From NCBI RefSeq assembly GCF_963667685.1, contig NZ_OY763931.1:1458159-1522158 (forward strand): 64,000 nt of DNA, read 5' to 3'. Position 1 is the stretch's first letter. Every line of letters starts with the position of its first letter. The stretch comes from Maridesulfovibrio sp. GTDB taxonomy: Bacteria; Desulfobacterota; Desulfovibrionia; Desulfovibrionales; Desulfovibrionaceae. The position numbers and the translations under genes are program-made. Below the pieces are notes generated by a model. It did not search any database and was not told the DNA's origin. It was given only the letters and a program-made list of their open reading frames with translations. Below, piece after piece: positions 44,887 through 53,378 of the stretch.

Positions 44887-45270
44887 ATGACCTCTAAGAT
44901 CAAACCATCCCAGCGTGGCAAAGGACGAGTTGAATATCTCGGCCTTGCAAAGGAAATTGAAACTAACCTCCTTGCAGGACACACCCGCCGAGCTATTCAT
45001 GATTACCTCGTCAGTGATGGCAGGATGACCATCAGCTATCAACGATTCTGTCATTACGTAGCTCGTTACAGCCCTCATTGCACCTCAGCACCAGAAGCAA
45101 GCACCAAACTTCCGGCCATACCAGGCACTCCTGCTGTACGGACCGCTTCCGCGCCCCTTGTACCCCTGAGCGGAGGCGGTCCCAATGCAGGACGCCCTGA
45201 GAACAAATCATTTGTCCACGAAAATATAGTTACCAAGAAAGTTCTCAACGAAGATCTGATCGGTAAATAA
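44887..45270 (+). CDS. traK: TraK-like conjugation accessory (oriT-binding) protein
   Basis: 127 residues. 'VEYLGLAKEIETNLLAGHTR' and 'DGRMTISYQRFCHYVARYS' fit the helix-turn-helix pattern of IncP TraK, which wraps oriT DNA and helps the relaxase. The N-terminus is basic; the rest is Pro/Ala-rich and low complexity ('PAIPGTPAVRTASAPLVPLS'). I start at ATG 44887 with AGAGAGG four bases upstream; the frame runs back into the tRNA but that part is not coding. First gene of the traK-traL-traM-trbB... operon. Identification rests on the motif and on the gene order. Confidence 0.62.
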   Translation: MTSKIKPSQRGKGRVEYLGLAKEIETNLLAGHTRRAIHDYLVSDGRMTISYQRFCHYVARYSPHCTSAPEASTKLPAIPGTPAVRTASAPLVPLSGGGPNAGRPENKSFVHENIVTKKVLNEDLIGK

Positions 45271-45287
45271 ATACAAGGAGTGAAACT

Positions 45288-46007
45288 ATGGCTACTATTA
45301 ATGCAATTTTTCAAGGTAAGGGCGGTGTAGGCAAAAGCCTTGTCGCCAGCTTCCTGACCCAGCATCTGCTGGAATCAGGTAAAGAAGTATGCTGCGTGGA
45401 TACCGACCCGGTAAACGCGACTTTCTCAGGATACGAAAGATTCGGTGTTACTTCGCTTGATATTATGAATGGTGACGACATCGATCCCAGACGGTTCGAC
45501 ACCCTTGTCGAACTGATGATGGCCCTGCCCGATGAGTCGGAAATGGTCATTGATAATGGTGCCGCCACCTTCGTCCCGCTTGCAAGCTACCTTGTCGACA
45601 ACGAAGTATTCCCTATGCTTGCTGAAGCTGGGCATCAAATTAATCTGCATACTGTCATTACCGGTGGGCAGGCTCTCCCCGACACTCTCAGCGGACTCAG
45701 CTCACTAATTAACTCATTTCATGTGCCCATCTACATTTGGCTCAATGGATTTTTCGGTCAGATCGCCATGAATGGTAAAAGCTTCGAAGAATTTAAAGTC
45801 TATCGTGACAACTCACATCGTCTGGCCGCTCTGGTACGCATACCCGTAAAGAAAAAAGAAACATTTGGCCGGGATATTGAAAATCTTCTGACCGCAAAGA
45901 TGTCCTTTCAGGAAGCACAGGAAAGCCACCTGCCAATCATGACCAGACAGCGTCTTAAAATGTTCTGGAAGGAAATGAGAACTGAACTTGTTAACTGCGG
46001 AATGTAA
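45288..46007 (+). CDS. traL: TraL-like ParA-type ATPase
   Basis: 239 residues. Deviant Walker A 'GKGGVGKSLVASFL' at residues 10-23, 'CVDTDPVNATFSGYERFG' as switch I, and 'MVIDNGAATFVPLASYL'. Matches IncP TraL, which is next to TraK in RK2. Role in conjugation poorly known; perhaps positioning of the transfer complex. AAGGAG stands seven bases before the ATG; traM follows after nine bases. Confidence 0.7.
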   Translation: MATINAIFQGKGGVGKSLVASFLTQHLLESGKEVCCVDTDPVNATFSGYERFGVTSLDIMNGDDIDPRRFDTLVELMMALPDESEMVIDNGAATFVPLASYLVDNEVFPMLAEAGHQINLHTVITGGQALPDTLSGLSSLINSFHVPIYIWLNGFFGQIAMNGKSFEEFKVYRDNSHRLAALVRIPVKKKETFGRDIENLLTAKMSFQEAQESHLPIMTRQRLKMFWKEMRTELVNCGM

Positions 46008-46016
46008 GGACTTTTA

Positions 46017-46430
46017 ATGTCTGACCAGACTACCGATAACGCCCCCCTCACCATTCAGGGTGTGCGCGACCTAATTGCTAAAGAGCACAATCTGCTGCTC
46101 GATGAGGATGATCCCATCCTCGTTGCAGTGACTATGCATCGCGCCGCCCTGAATGAGTATGACTGTCTGTTGCAAACCCATAAACAGCAGCTTGCAAAGG
46201 ATATGGAGGAGCATGTCTCCTCCTTTGCCCTTGAAGTTCGCAAGTCCACCAACAGCCTGCTGAGTAAAGCAGTCAAAGCGAATATTGAGAACTGCCTGAG
46301 CGTGGTCAAAACCCATGAAGGACAGATGGACCGTTTCCTTGGATCAGTAAGGGGATTGGCAATCTTTGCCTCGGTCATGTTCTGCTTATCCATTGCAGTT
46401 TCAATCTCAGTTATTGTGTGGGGTTCATGA
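46017..46430 (+). CDS. traM: TraM-like membrane protein
   Basis: 137 residues with a helical body and one C-terminal membrane helix (about residues 112-135, 'GLAIFASVMFCLSIAVSISV'). Same place and topology as IncP TraM. Its stop overlaps the trbB start (ATGATGG), so the tra and trb genes are joined in one operon. Confidence 0.6.
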   Translation: MSDQTTDNAPLTIQGVRDLIAKEHNLLLDEDDPILVAVTMHRAALNEYDCLLQTHKQQLAKDMEEHVSSFALEVRKSTNSLLSKAVKANIENCLSVVKTHEGQMDRFLGSVRGLAIFASVMFCLSIAVSISVIVWGS

Positions 46431-47413
46431 TGGAAAACTGCGTAAACGAACACATTGATGATAGCTTTATCCGCCTTGTCCAAAACCTGCATCACAACAT
46501 GGGGAGTACCATCGTTAAGGCCCTTGAAGATCCTGATGTTGTTGAAATCATGGTCAACCCGGACGGCAAGATCTGGATTGAGAAACTTGGCGAAGGGATG
46601 AAAGAGATTAGCGATATTCCTTCCAGCCAGACACGAATGATCATTTCACTGGTTGCCACTTCTCTGGATACCACTGTTTCCAAAGATTCACCCATCGTTG
46701 AAGGGGAACTGCCCCTAGACGGTAGTCGCTTCGAGGGTCTGTTTCCGCCTGTCGTTAAAGCGGCCTCGTTCACGATCCGCAAGAAAGCCAGCAAAGTCTT
46801 CCCGCTGGAGAATTATGTGGAGAATGAAATCATGTCTCAGGAAGTCATGGAATCAATCAAGGCAGCGGTTACAGCTAAGAAAAACATTCTGGTGGTGGGT
46901 GGCACCGGTTCAGGAAAAACAACTCTGGTCAATGGGGTTATCAATTCAATTTCCGAAATTGAGCCGGACGCCCGTCTGATCATTATTGAGGATACTGCGG
47001 AACTACAAAGCAAATCTGCAAACACACTTTTTCTAAGGGCATTCAAAAACACCTCCATCCAGACATTGGTCCGGGCGACAATGAGGCTTCGCCCGGACCG
47101 GATACTCGTTGGTGAAGTACGCGGCGGAGAAGCCCTCGATCTGCTCAAGGCATGGAACACTGGACATCCAGGTGGAATTGCCACTGTTCACGCCAACTCT
47201 GCGGCAGAAGGACTTTTCCGCATTGAGCAACTTATCTCCGAGGCTTCAATGTCTCCCATGCCCCACTTAATCGGATCGGCAATAGATTTCATAATTTTCA
47301 TTTGCCGCACGCAAACAGGCCGCAAGGTCACAGAGGTGGTAACTGTTTCCGGTTTCGACCCGTTAAAGCAAAAATACATACTGGAGTACATTCACAATGA
47401 AAAGCAGCGCTAA
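46427..47413 (+). CDS. trbB: TrbB, VirB11-type secretion ATPase
   Basis: 328 residues, full length. Hexameric ATPase at the base of the type IV secretion system. Walker A 'VVGGTGSGKTTLVNG' is at about 157-171, the Asp box and 'RPDRILVGEVRGGEALDLLK' carry Walker B, and 'GHPGGIATVHANSAAEGLFR' is the His box. The start ATG 46427 overlaps the traM stop; a GTG nine bases upstream is less likely. Confidence 0.93.
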   Translation: MMENCVNEHIDDSFIRLVQNLHHNMGSTIVKALEDPDVVEIMVNPDGKIWIEKLGEGMKEISDIPSSQTRMIISLVATSLDTTVSKDSPIVEGELPLDGSRFEGLFPPVVKAASFTIRKKASKVFPLENYVENEIMSQEVMESIKAAVTAKKNILVVGGTGSGKTTLVNGVINSISEIEPDARLIIIEDTAELQSKSANTLFLRAFKNTSIQTLVRATMRLRPDRILVGEVRGGEALDLLKAWNTGHPGGIATVHANSAAEGLFRIEQLISEASMSPMPHLIGSAIDFIIFICRTQTGRKVTEVVTVSGFDPLKQKYILEYIHNEKQR

Positions 47414-47708
47414 ACTTACCTTACTAATTTTGTTGGCAATTTCACTGTTCCCGGAAATAGCTTTCGCCAGTGGGATTGAGGAATTCAGAGGCCCGGTTGA
47501 AAAAGTATTAGGCACCGTAGCCGGTCCGGTTGGAGGAATTATCTCCGCCATCGGTCTGGCTATCGCTGGCTTAACCTTCATTATGAAAAAAGCCGAGTTG
47601 GGTGAAGGTTTCAAAATGCTGCTGAGTATAATCATCGGGGTCTGCTTCATTGCCGGAGCCACCAGTATTATCAATGCAATTTTCAGCTTCTCCGGAGCAA
47701 CCTTATGA
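47397..47708 (+). CDS. trbC: TrbC, VirB2-type pilin
   Basis: 103 residues. Signal peptide to about residue 25 ('FPEIAFA/SG'), then two hydrophobic helices, 'GPVGGIISAIGLAIAGLTFI' and 'FKMLLSIIIGVCFIAGATSI', as in conjugative pilin. It overlaps trbB by 17 bases. In RP4, TrbC is cyclised by TraF, which is not seen here. Confidence 0.85.
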   Translation: MKSSAKLTLLILLAISLFPEIAFASGIEEFRGPVEKVLGTVAGPVGGIISAIGLAIAGLTFIMKKAELGEGFKMLLSIIIGVCFIAGATSIINAIFSFSGATL

Positions 47709-48004
47709 GTTCGAACCAGGAGTTACTTAAAAGGACGATTGTCATCCACCGTTCCCTGCACAGGCATACTCTTGTGCTTGGTGCGGAGCGGGAACTGGTT
47801 ATGTCTTCAGCTCTGGTCAGCTTCATTCTTGTTGTAGTCGGGAAGGATCTCGTATCTGCCGGAGCGGCTCTGATCTTCTGGATATGCAGTGTAGTCGGGC
47901 TGCAGCTGATGGCGAAGGAAGACCCGCAGATGTCGCGCGTATGGCTGAAGCACAATGCGCACCAGACTGTCTATCCTGCCAAGTCTACACCTTGGAGAAG
48001 GTAG
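47705..48004 (+). CDS. trbD: TrbD, VirB3-type membrane protein
   Basis: 99 residues. 'RTIVIHRSLHRHTLVLGAER' followed by one or two membrane helices ('LVSFILVVVGKDLVSAGAAL') and 'YPAKSTPWRR', the usual TrbD ending. The start overlaps the trbC stop by four bases (ATGA). Confidence 0.85.
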   Translation: MSSNQELLKRTIVIHRSLHRHTLVLGAERELVMSSALVSFILVVVGKDLVSAGAALIFWICSVVGLQLMAKEDPQMSRVWLKHNAHQTVYPAKSTPWRR

Positions 48005-48008
48005 CTTT

Positions 48009-50429
48009 ATGCTCAAGCTCAAAGACTATCGCCACACCCAGAAAGGGTTGCCGGACATTCTTCCCTACGCCGCCATGGTGGATAATGGAATTGTGCTTTG
48101 CAAAAACGGCGCACTTCTAGCCGGGTGGATATTCAGATCACAGGACACAGCTTCAAGCACTCCTCAGGAGCTGGCAACAATTAGTGCGCGTGTAAATCAG
48201 GCACTTAAACCGCTTGGTTCCGGCTGGATGTGCCATGTTGAAGCCATCCGGACTCCTGCGACCGGATATCCGGCTCCGGCAGCCAGCTTCTTTCCTGACA
48301 AAATAACAACGCTGATTGATGAAGAAAGGCGGCGTACTTTTGAATCCGGTGAGTTCTACACAACCAGCACTTTTCTGGCCGTTACCTGCACACCCCTGCT
48401 CGGTGAAGAAAAAATCAAAAGATACGCGACCGGCCAGACCGGAGGCAGCAATCAACTGGATAAGCAGATAAATGAGTTCAAAAAAACTTTGTTTCAGATT
48501 GAAGACTCTCTGTCCCTCTGCCTTCAGCTTGAGCGACTGGCCGACTATACCTATGAAGATGAATTTGGCTACAGCAAGACGGTTTCGCCGTTGCTCACTT
48601 TTTTACAGCTGTGTGTGACCGGGAAAAATCATCCCGTCATTCTGCCCAGCACCCCCATGTATCTGGACTCCATTATCGGCTGCAAAGACCTGATTGCCGG
48701 AGATTCACTTTTTATTGGTGACAGACAGATCCAGATCATTGCCATAGACGGATTTCCCGCTGAGAGCTGGCCCTCAATTTTATCCTGCCTTGAGGGAATC
48801 CCCATGGACTACAGATTTTCCAGCCGCTTCATCTGCATGGATCAGTTTGAAGCGGAAAAAGAACTAAATCTCTATCGCAAAACATGGCAACAGCAGGTCT
48901 TTAAATTTTTCGACCTGATGTTCAACAAGGCTAATCCAAGGCCTAATCAGGACGCACTTTCAATGGCAGGGGATGCAGAAACTGCAATGACAGAAGTTCA
49001 GTCCGGCATGGTTTCTGCCGGATTTTATACCGCCTGCATCATTTTACAGGGAACGGACCCCGAAGAGTTGGAAGACAACACCAGACTCATTAGCCGGCTT
49101 ATTCAAGGTCAGGGTTTCGGCTGTCGTGTTGAAACACTCAACGCCATTGAAGCTTGGCTTGGAACCCATCCCGGCAATTCATACGCGAACGTCCGCAGAC
49201 CGATCATCAATTCTATGAATCTCTCGGACATGCTTCCGCTGGCGACGATCTGGCCCGGCAATGAGTTTAATCCTTCTCCGGAATTTCCAGCCAACTCCCC
49301 GGCCCTCATGTACTGCGCCACTGACGGCTCAACACCGTTCAGGTTGAACCTCCATACCGGTGACATCGGACACACACTAATTTTCGGCCCGACCGGTTCA
49401 GGTAAATCCACTCTTCTCGGAATACTTATTGCCCAGTTCAGGAGATACAAAGGTTCATCAGTATTCGGGTTTGATAAGGGCATGTCCATGTATCCGCTCT
49501 GCAAAGCTGCCGGTGGAACTCATTATGAAATTGCCGGCGATGATTCCGAGTTGTCCTTTGCTCCGCTTTCAAATGTTGATTCAGATTCTGAACAAGCATG
49601 GGCAGAAGAATGGATTGAAACCCTTGTTACACTGCAAGGATTCATTGTCCTGCCGGCGCACCGCAACGCAATACACCAAGCCATGAACTCAATCAGAAAC
49701 AACCCGCAGCATATGCGATCCCTCACTGATTTCTATCACTTCGTACAGGATGAAGAACTCAGGGAAGCTATCAAACATTACACTAATGCCGGGGCCATGG
49801 GCCATCTGCTTGATGCCGAAACAGATAAATTCGGAATTGAGGATTTCATGGTTTTTGAGATCGAGAACCTGATGAACCTCGGAGACAAAAACCTTATTCC
49901 TGTTCTCCTTTATATTTTCCATTGTATTGAGAAGTCCTTTAAGGGCCAGCCCTCCATACTCATTTTGGATGAAGCATGGGTCATGCTCGGCCATAAGGTC
50001 TTCCGGGATAAAATTTACGAATGGTTGAAAGTCCTGCGTAAAGCCAATTGCGCGGTCGTTCTGGCTACGCAGTCTTTGGAAGATGCCGCAAAATCTGGAC
50101 TCATGGGCGTTCTATCTGAATCCTGCCCGACCAAGATTTATCTGGCGAACGGCAGCGCATCCGATCAGGACCAGCGACCGCACTATGAAGGACTTGGCCT
50201 CAACTCCACCCAGATACAGATCATCACCTCAGCAGCACCGAAGCGGGACTACTACATTGTGACACCGGAAGGGCGCAGGTTAATTAACCTTGCCCTCGGC
50301 CCTGTTGCACTTTCCTTCGTCGGTTCATCCGGAAAGGGTCACATTGCCCGTATCAAAGAGCTTGAAAATGAATATGGCGAAGATTGGCCGGAACACTGGA
50401 TTGAAGAAAGGCAAGGAGATTTCAGATGA
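48009..50429 (+). CDS. trbE: TrbE, VirB4-type secretion ATPase
   Basis: 806 residues. Energises pilus assembly and substrate passage. Walker A is 'IFGPTGSGKSTLLGIL' at about residue 460; Walker B is in 'PSILILDEAWVMLGHKVF'; 'ATQSLEDAAKSGLMG' follows. N-terminal part starts 'MLKLKDYRHTQKGLPDILPY', the standard TrbE start. I use ATG 48009; an upstream in-frame start inside trbD adds 18 residues unlike the family. Confidence 0.94.
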   Translation: MLKLKDYRHTQKGLPDILPYAAMVDNGIVLCKNGALLAGWIFRSQDTASSTPQELATISARVNQALKPLGSGWMCHVEAIRTPATGYPAPAASFFPDKITTLIDEERRRTFESGEFYTTSTFLAVTCTPLLGEEKIKRYATGQTGGSNQLDKQINEFKKTLFQIEDSLSLCLQLERLADYTYEDEFGYSKTVSPLLTFLQLCVTGKNHPVILPSTPMYLDSIIGCKDLIAGDSLFIGDRQIQIIAIDGFPAESWPSILSCLEGIPMDYRFSSRFICMDQFEAEKELNLYRKTWQQQVFKFFDLMFNKANPRPNQDALSMAGDAETAMTEVQSGMVSAGFYTACIILQGTDPEELEDNTRLISRLIQGQGFGCRVETLNAIEAWLGTHPGNSYANVRRPIINSMNLSDMLPLATIWPGNEFNPSPEFPANSPALMYCATDGSTPFRLNLHTGDIGHTLIFGPTGSGKSTLLGILIAQFRRYKGSSVFGFDKGMSMYPLCKAAGGTHYEIAGDDSELSFAPLSNVDSDSEQAWAEEWIETLVTLQGFIVLPAHRNAIHQAMNSIRNNPQHMRSLTDFYHFVQDEELREAIKHYTNAGAMGHLLDAETDKFGIEDFMVFEIENLMNLGDKNLIPVLLYIFHCIEKSFKGQPSILILDEAWVMLGHKVFRDKIYEWLKVLRKANCAVVLATQSLEDAAKSGLMGVLSESCPTKIYLANGSASDQDQRPHYEGLGLNSTQIQIITSAAPKRDYYIVTPEGRRLINLALGPVALSFVGSSGKGHIARIKELENEYGEDWPEHWIEERQGDFR

Positions 50430-51259
50430 ACAAAATAAGCCATGGAGCTGATAAAATGAGATTCGCAGTTACTATCATTTTCATTCTATATTTGTTTGTG
50501 CTTTCTATTCCAGCCAACGCCATGACCGTTACCTGCACAAATTGCAGCGATAAATTCTTGCAGATGCTGGAACGGGTGACCAACATCGAGCAGCTTGAGT
50601 CCATGTATAAGACTTACGCTGAGGAAATGATGCAGACCCAGCAGCAAATCATGATGGTGAAGCAGAACATCGAGCAATATACCAACATGGTTAAGAACAC
50701 CATACGTCTGCCCTTTGCTACAAAGAACAGCGTTATCAGGGATTTCAAGCAACTGGCATCACTGACAATGAGCCTAAAAGAAACCGTTGCCAATATTGAT
50801 ACTCTGGATGGTGTTTACGATTCTTATTACCCGAATTTCAGTTCAGCTAAGCAGCTCGTGGGGCTTCCGAGCAGCGAAATTAACACCAGATATTATGAAT
50901 ACTACGACAAGTGGTCGGAAAGAGTGGATAAAGCCACCAAAGCTACTTTTAAACTCTCCGGTCAGCAGCTTGAAGAAATCAGCAATTCCCAAGAGTTCGA
51001 TTCATATATTGATGATCTTCTAAGTACTCCAGAAGGCCGCATGCAGGCTCTGGAAGCCGCCAATCAGCTTTCATCAATCCAAATATCAGAAATGCGGAAA
51101 CTTCGCGCACTTTTGGCAACCCATATTCAGAACCAGACACAAATTCTGCAAAAGAAAGAGAAGATTGATCAAATAAAAGATCTGCGCCGTAAGCAGTTCT
51201 ACGACAACACAGACCTTCGCGAACAGCTTAAAAAATACTCCATAGGAACTGGTTATTAG
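50426..51259 (+). CDS. trbJ: TrbJ, VirB5-type pilus tip/assembly protein
   Basis: 277 residues. Signal peptide ('RFAVTIIFILYLFVLSIPANA'), then a helical periplasmic body with 'MTVTCTNCSDKFLQMLERVT'. The C-terminus 'RKQFYDNTDLREQLKKY' (about 255-271) recurs in the small lipoprotein on the other strand just downstream. Start ATG 50426 has AAGGAG seven bases before it and overlaps the trbE stop; ATG 50456 with GGAGC would give a cleaner signal peptide and is a fair alternative. Confidence 0.85.
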   Translation: MNKISHGADKMRFAVTIIFILYLFVLSIPANAMTVTCTNCSDKFLQMLERVTNIEQLESMYKTYAEEMMQTQQQIMMVKQNIEQYTNMVKNTIRLPFATKNSVIRDFKQLASLTMSLKETVANIDTLDGVYDSYYPNFSSAKQLVGLPSSEINTRYYEYYDKWSERVDKATKATFKLSGQQLEEISNSQEFDSYIDDLLSTPEGRMQALEAANQLSSIQISEMRKLRALLATHIQNQTQILQKKEKIDQIKDLRRKQFYDNTDLREQLKKYSIGTGY

Positions 51260-51267
51260 TATGCTCT

Positions 51268-51474
51268 TTATTTCGCATTCTTCTCTGCCTTTTCTTTGTA
51301 CGCCTCAAGCTGCTTATTTAATGAACTTGTATCGTAAAATTGCTTGCGCGCTTCTTCCTTTGTCATCTCAGATTGAACTTTTTCATTCTGAACTTTTTCA
51401 ACCTTTTCATCATTACATGCGACAGAACCAAAACAAAGAATTACGAAACTTAAAAAAATCAATAAAAATCGCAT
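51268..51474 (-). CDS. Small lipoprotein on the opposite strand, with TrbJ-like C-terminus
   Basis: 68 residues, antisense to the region between trbJ and trbL. Hydrophobic signal 'RFLLIFLSFVILCFGSVAC' with Cys20 as likely lipidation site, a charged linker, then 'RKQFYDTSSLNKQLEAYK' (43-60). Ten of 17 positions match the end of TrbJ. AAGGAA lies nine bases before ATG 51474. The slot is where IncP operons encode TrbK, the entry-exclusion lipoprotein, but on the other strand. The protein likeness with diverged DNA suggests the frame is selected. TrbK-like function is inference. Confidence 0.6.
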   Translation of the reverse strand: MRFLLIFLSFVILCFGSVACNDEKVEKVQNEKVQSEMTKEEARKQFYDTSSLNKQLEAYKEKAEKNAK

Positions 51475-52691
51475 ACAATACACTTCCTTTTTTTGAAGTA
51501 GAAATAAAAAACAGGCAGCCCTATGTCAACATCTTTACTATTTCAATCATTATCGCAGCATTATTTTGCATGATTCCAAATATCTGTTCAGCCGCAGACA
51601 CAACTGTCATGGGTATGGACATAGGATTTGCAGACCAGCTCCTCTTAAATTTTGAAGAAACTGCTAAGACATGGGGACCTGCAATTGAAGGGTACTCACT
51701 TACACTTTTCAAATGGCTGATAAGTATAGAACTAGCATGGCTCGGTATTCAGTCAACGCTTAAACAGTACGATATGAAGCAAAAGCTGGCCGAGTTCGTA
51801 ATACTTGTTCTTTACGCCAGTTTTATGGCTTCTGTTATTTTTTACAGTTCTGAATGGACGACCGCACTAATCGACTCATTCAACAGCGTAGCAACAAGAA
51901 CAGGGGCACCCGAAGCAAAACCTACTACTGTTTTCTTATACGGCATCGCAATAATAGATAAACTTATCACCGAGATGAGCTTGCTTGATAGTGTCGGCAT
52001 AATACTTTGCTGCATCATCATCGCTATTACTTTTGCTCTTATGACCGCTCAGGTCATCATCGTAAAATGTGAATCAATCATCGTCCTTAACGCCGGCGCT
52101 ATTTTGCTTGGCTTTGGCGGTTCCAAATTCACAAAAGACTACGCCATCAACTATCTAAAATATTCTTTAGCCGTAGCGGCAAAACTTTTCACGCTTCAGC
52201 TCCTGATGGGCATGAGCATGAACTTTATTGAAACGTTCATAACTCTTAACGCCAAAAATTTTTCGGACATAATCCTAGTTGTCTGCTCGTCCGTACTCAT
52301 TCTAGCTCTCATCAGATTCATTCCCGCAAAGGTAGCGGAAATAGTCAACGTCTCCCAAGTCTCAGGCGGAGGAGCGCTTACCTCTGCAATGTCTGCGATC
52401 GGGATAGCAACCATGACGGCAATGCAAATGCCTACTCAAGCCCTTGGCGGTGCAATCGAAGCTAAGCGCGGAACAGATACACTTCGTGAAGCTTTCAATA
52501 TGGCCAGCTCACAAGGAGCCACCGGATTCGCCAGAGCGGGACAAGCCCTGATGAATGTAGGCGGAGCTGTCCGGGACAACATAGGGGCAACCAATATGGG
52601 CAACCTGCGAAGCTCAATTGTTGCCAATCACGAAGCACTCAAAATGCAACAGGCCAATTCCGGCCCATCTAACAACTTTCAGCTTCCCTAA
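51417..52691 (+). CDS. trbL: TrbL, VirB6-type inner membrane channel protein (start uncertain)
   Basis: 425 residues from ATG 51417; the open frame reaches back to 51261. From about 51525 the sequence looks like a normal TrbL: signal-like 'IFTISIIIAALFCMIPNICS', then 'GYSLTLFKWLISIELAWLGI', several more membrane helices, and a Gly/Ala-rich C-terminal tail. There is no ATG, GTG or TTG between 51417 and ATG 51570, and neither of these has a ribosome site. The first 20 codons lie antisense to the small lipoprotein gene. The N-terminus therefore needs experimental fixing. Confidence 0.8.
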   Translation: MRQNQNKELRNLKKSIKIAYNTLPFFEVEIKNRQPYVNIFTISIIIAALFCMIPNICSAADTTVMGMDIGFADQLLLNFEETAKTWGPAIEGYSLTLFKWLISIELAWLGIQSTLKQYDMKQKLAEFVILVLYASFMASVIFYSSEWTTALIDSFNSVATRTGAPEAKPTTVFLYGIAIIDKLITEMSLLDSVGIILCCIIIAITFALMTAQVIIVKCESIIVLNAGAILLGFGGSKFTKDYAINYLKYSLAVAAKLFTLQLLMGMSMNFIETFITLNAKNFSDIILVVCSSVLILALIRFIPAKVAEIVNVSQVSGGGALTSAMSAIGIATMTAMQMPTQALGGAIEAKRGTDTLREAFNMASSQGATGFARAGQALMNVGGAVRDNIGATNMGNLRSSIVANHEALKMQQANSGPSNNFQLP

Positions 52692-52710
52692 CCAATTGGA
52701 GTAACGATCT

Positions 52711-53370
52711 ATGCCTAAAAACATTGATAATCCATATATCTCAGGAAGAGAAGAATGGCTTGAGCGTTACGGTTCGTACATCGAAGGCCGTAACCAATGG
52801 CGAATATTCGCTTTATGCTGTCTTTTAGTTACAGCCATATCCATGACCATGAATTTTATCCAGGTCACACAAAGCAAGGTCATACCTTACACAGTTGAGG
52901 TGGATAAACATGGCCAGGTTCTTTCCGTAACCCGTGCAGATGAAGTCGGGGCGGTTCCAAAACGCATCATTCAAGCCGAAGTTGCCAATCTCATTGTTAA
53001 CTGGCGAACCGTGACCGCTGACATAGGACTCCAGAAAAAGATGGTCCAGCGTATGTCTTCATTTGTGCTTGGCGCTGCTCAGGGTGCAGCCAAAAACTGG
53101 TACGAAAGCAACAACCCATATGAACGGGGCCAGAAGGTTCTCGTTGAGGTTGATATTAAAGGCATTCCACTTCCGGTCAGCTCTGAGAGCTGGCGTGTCG
53201 AATGGCTGGAAACAGTACGCAACCATTCCGGTGTGACCATATCCAGCACTAATTATGAGGCAACGGTCAAAGTACGCCTCTCTCCACCAACAACTGAAAG
53301 CCAGATCCTTAGGAATCCGCTGGGCATTTATGTCACGGAATTGTCCTGGGCAAAACTTCTTGAACAATAG
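52711..53370 (+). CDS. trbF: TrbF, VirB8-type assembly protein
   Basis: 219 residues. Short cytoplasmic start (NPYISGREEWLERYGSYIEG), one membrane helix (about 32-50), and a periplasmic NTF2-like domain containing 'VIPYTVEVDKHGQVLSVTRA' and ending 'NPLGIYVTELSWAKLLEQ'. GGAG stands nine bases before the ATG. Confidence 0.92.
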   Translation: MPKNIDNPYISGREEWLERYGSYIEGRNQWRIFALCCLLVTAISMTMNFIQVTQSKVIPYTVEVDKHGQVLSVTRADEVGAVPKRIIQAEVANLIVNWRTVTADIGLQKKMVQRMSSFVLGAAQGAAKNWYESNNPYERGQKVLVEVDIKGIPLPVSSESWRVEWLETVRNHSGVTISSTNYEATVKVRLSPPTTESQILRNPLGIYVTELSWAKLLEQ

Positions 53371-53378
53371 GAGCCGAA

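Noticed and set aside
51261..51416. N-terminal part of the trbL frame beginning one base after trbJ
   Set aside because: This stretch is antisense to the small lipoprotein, whose sequence is supported by likeness to the TrbJ tail, and resembles no TrbL start.
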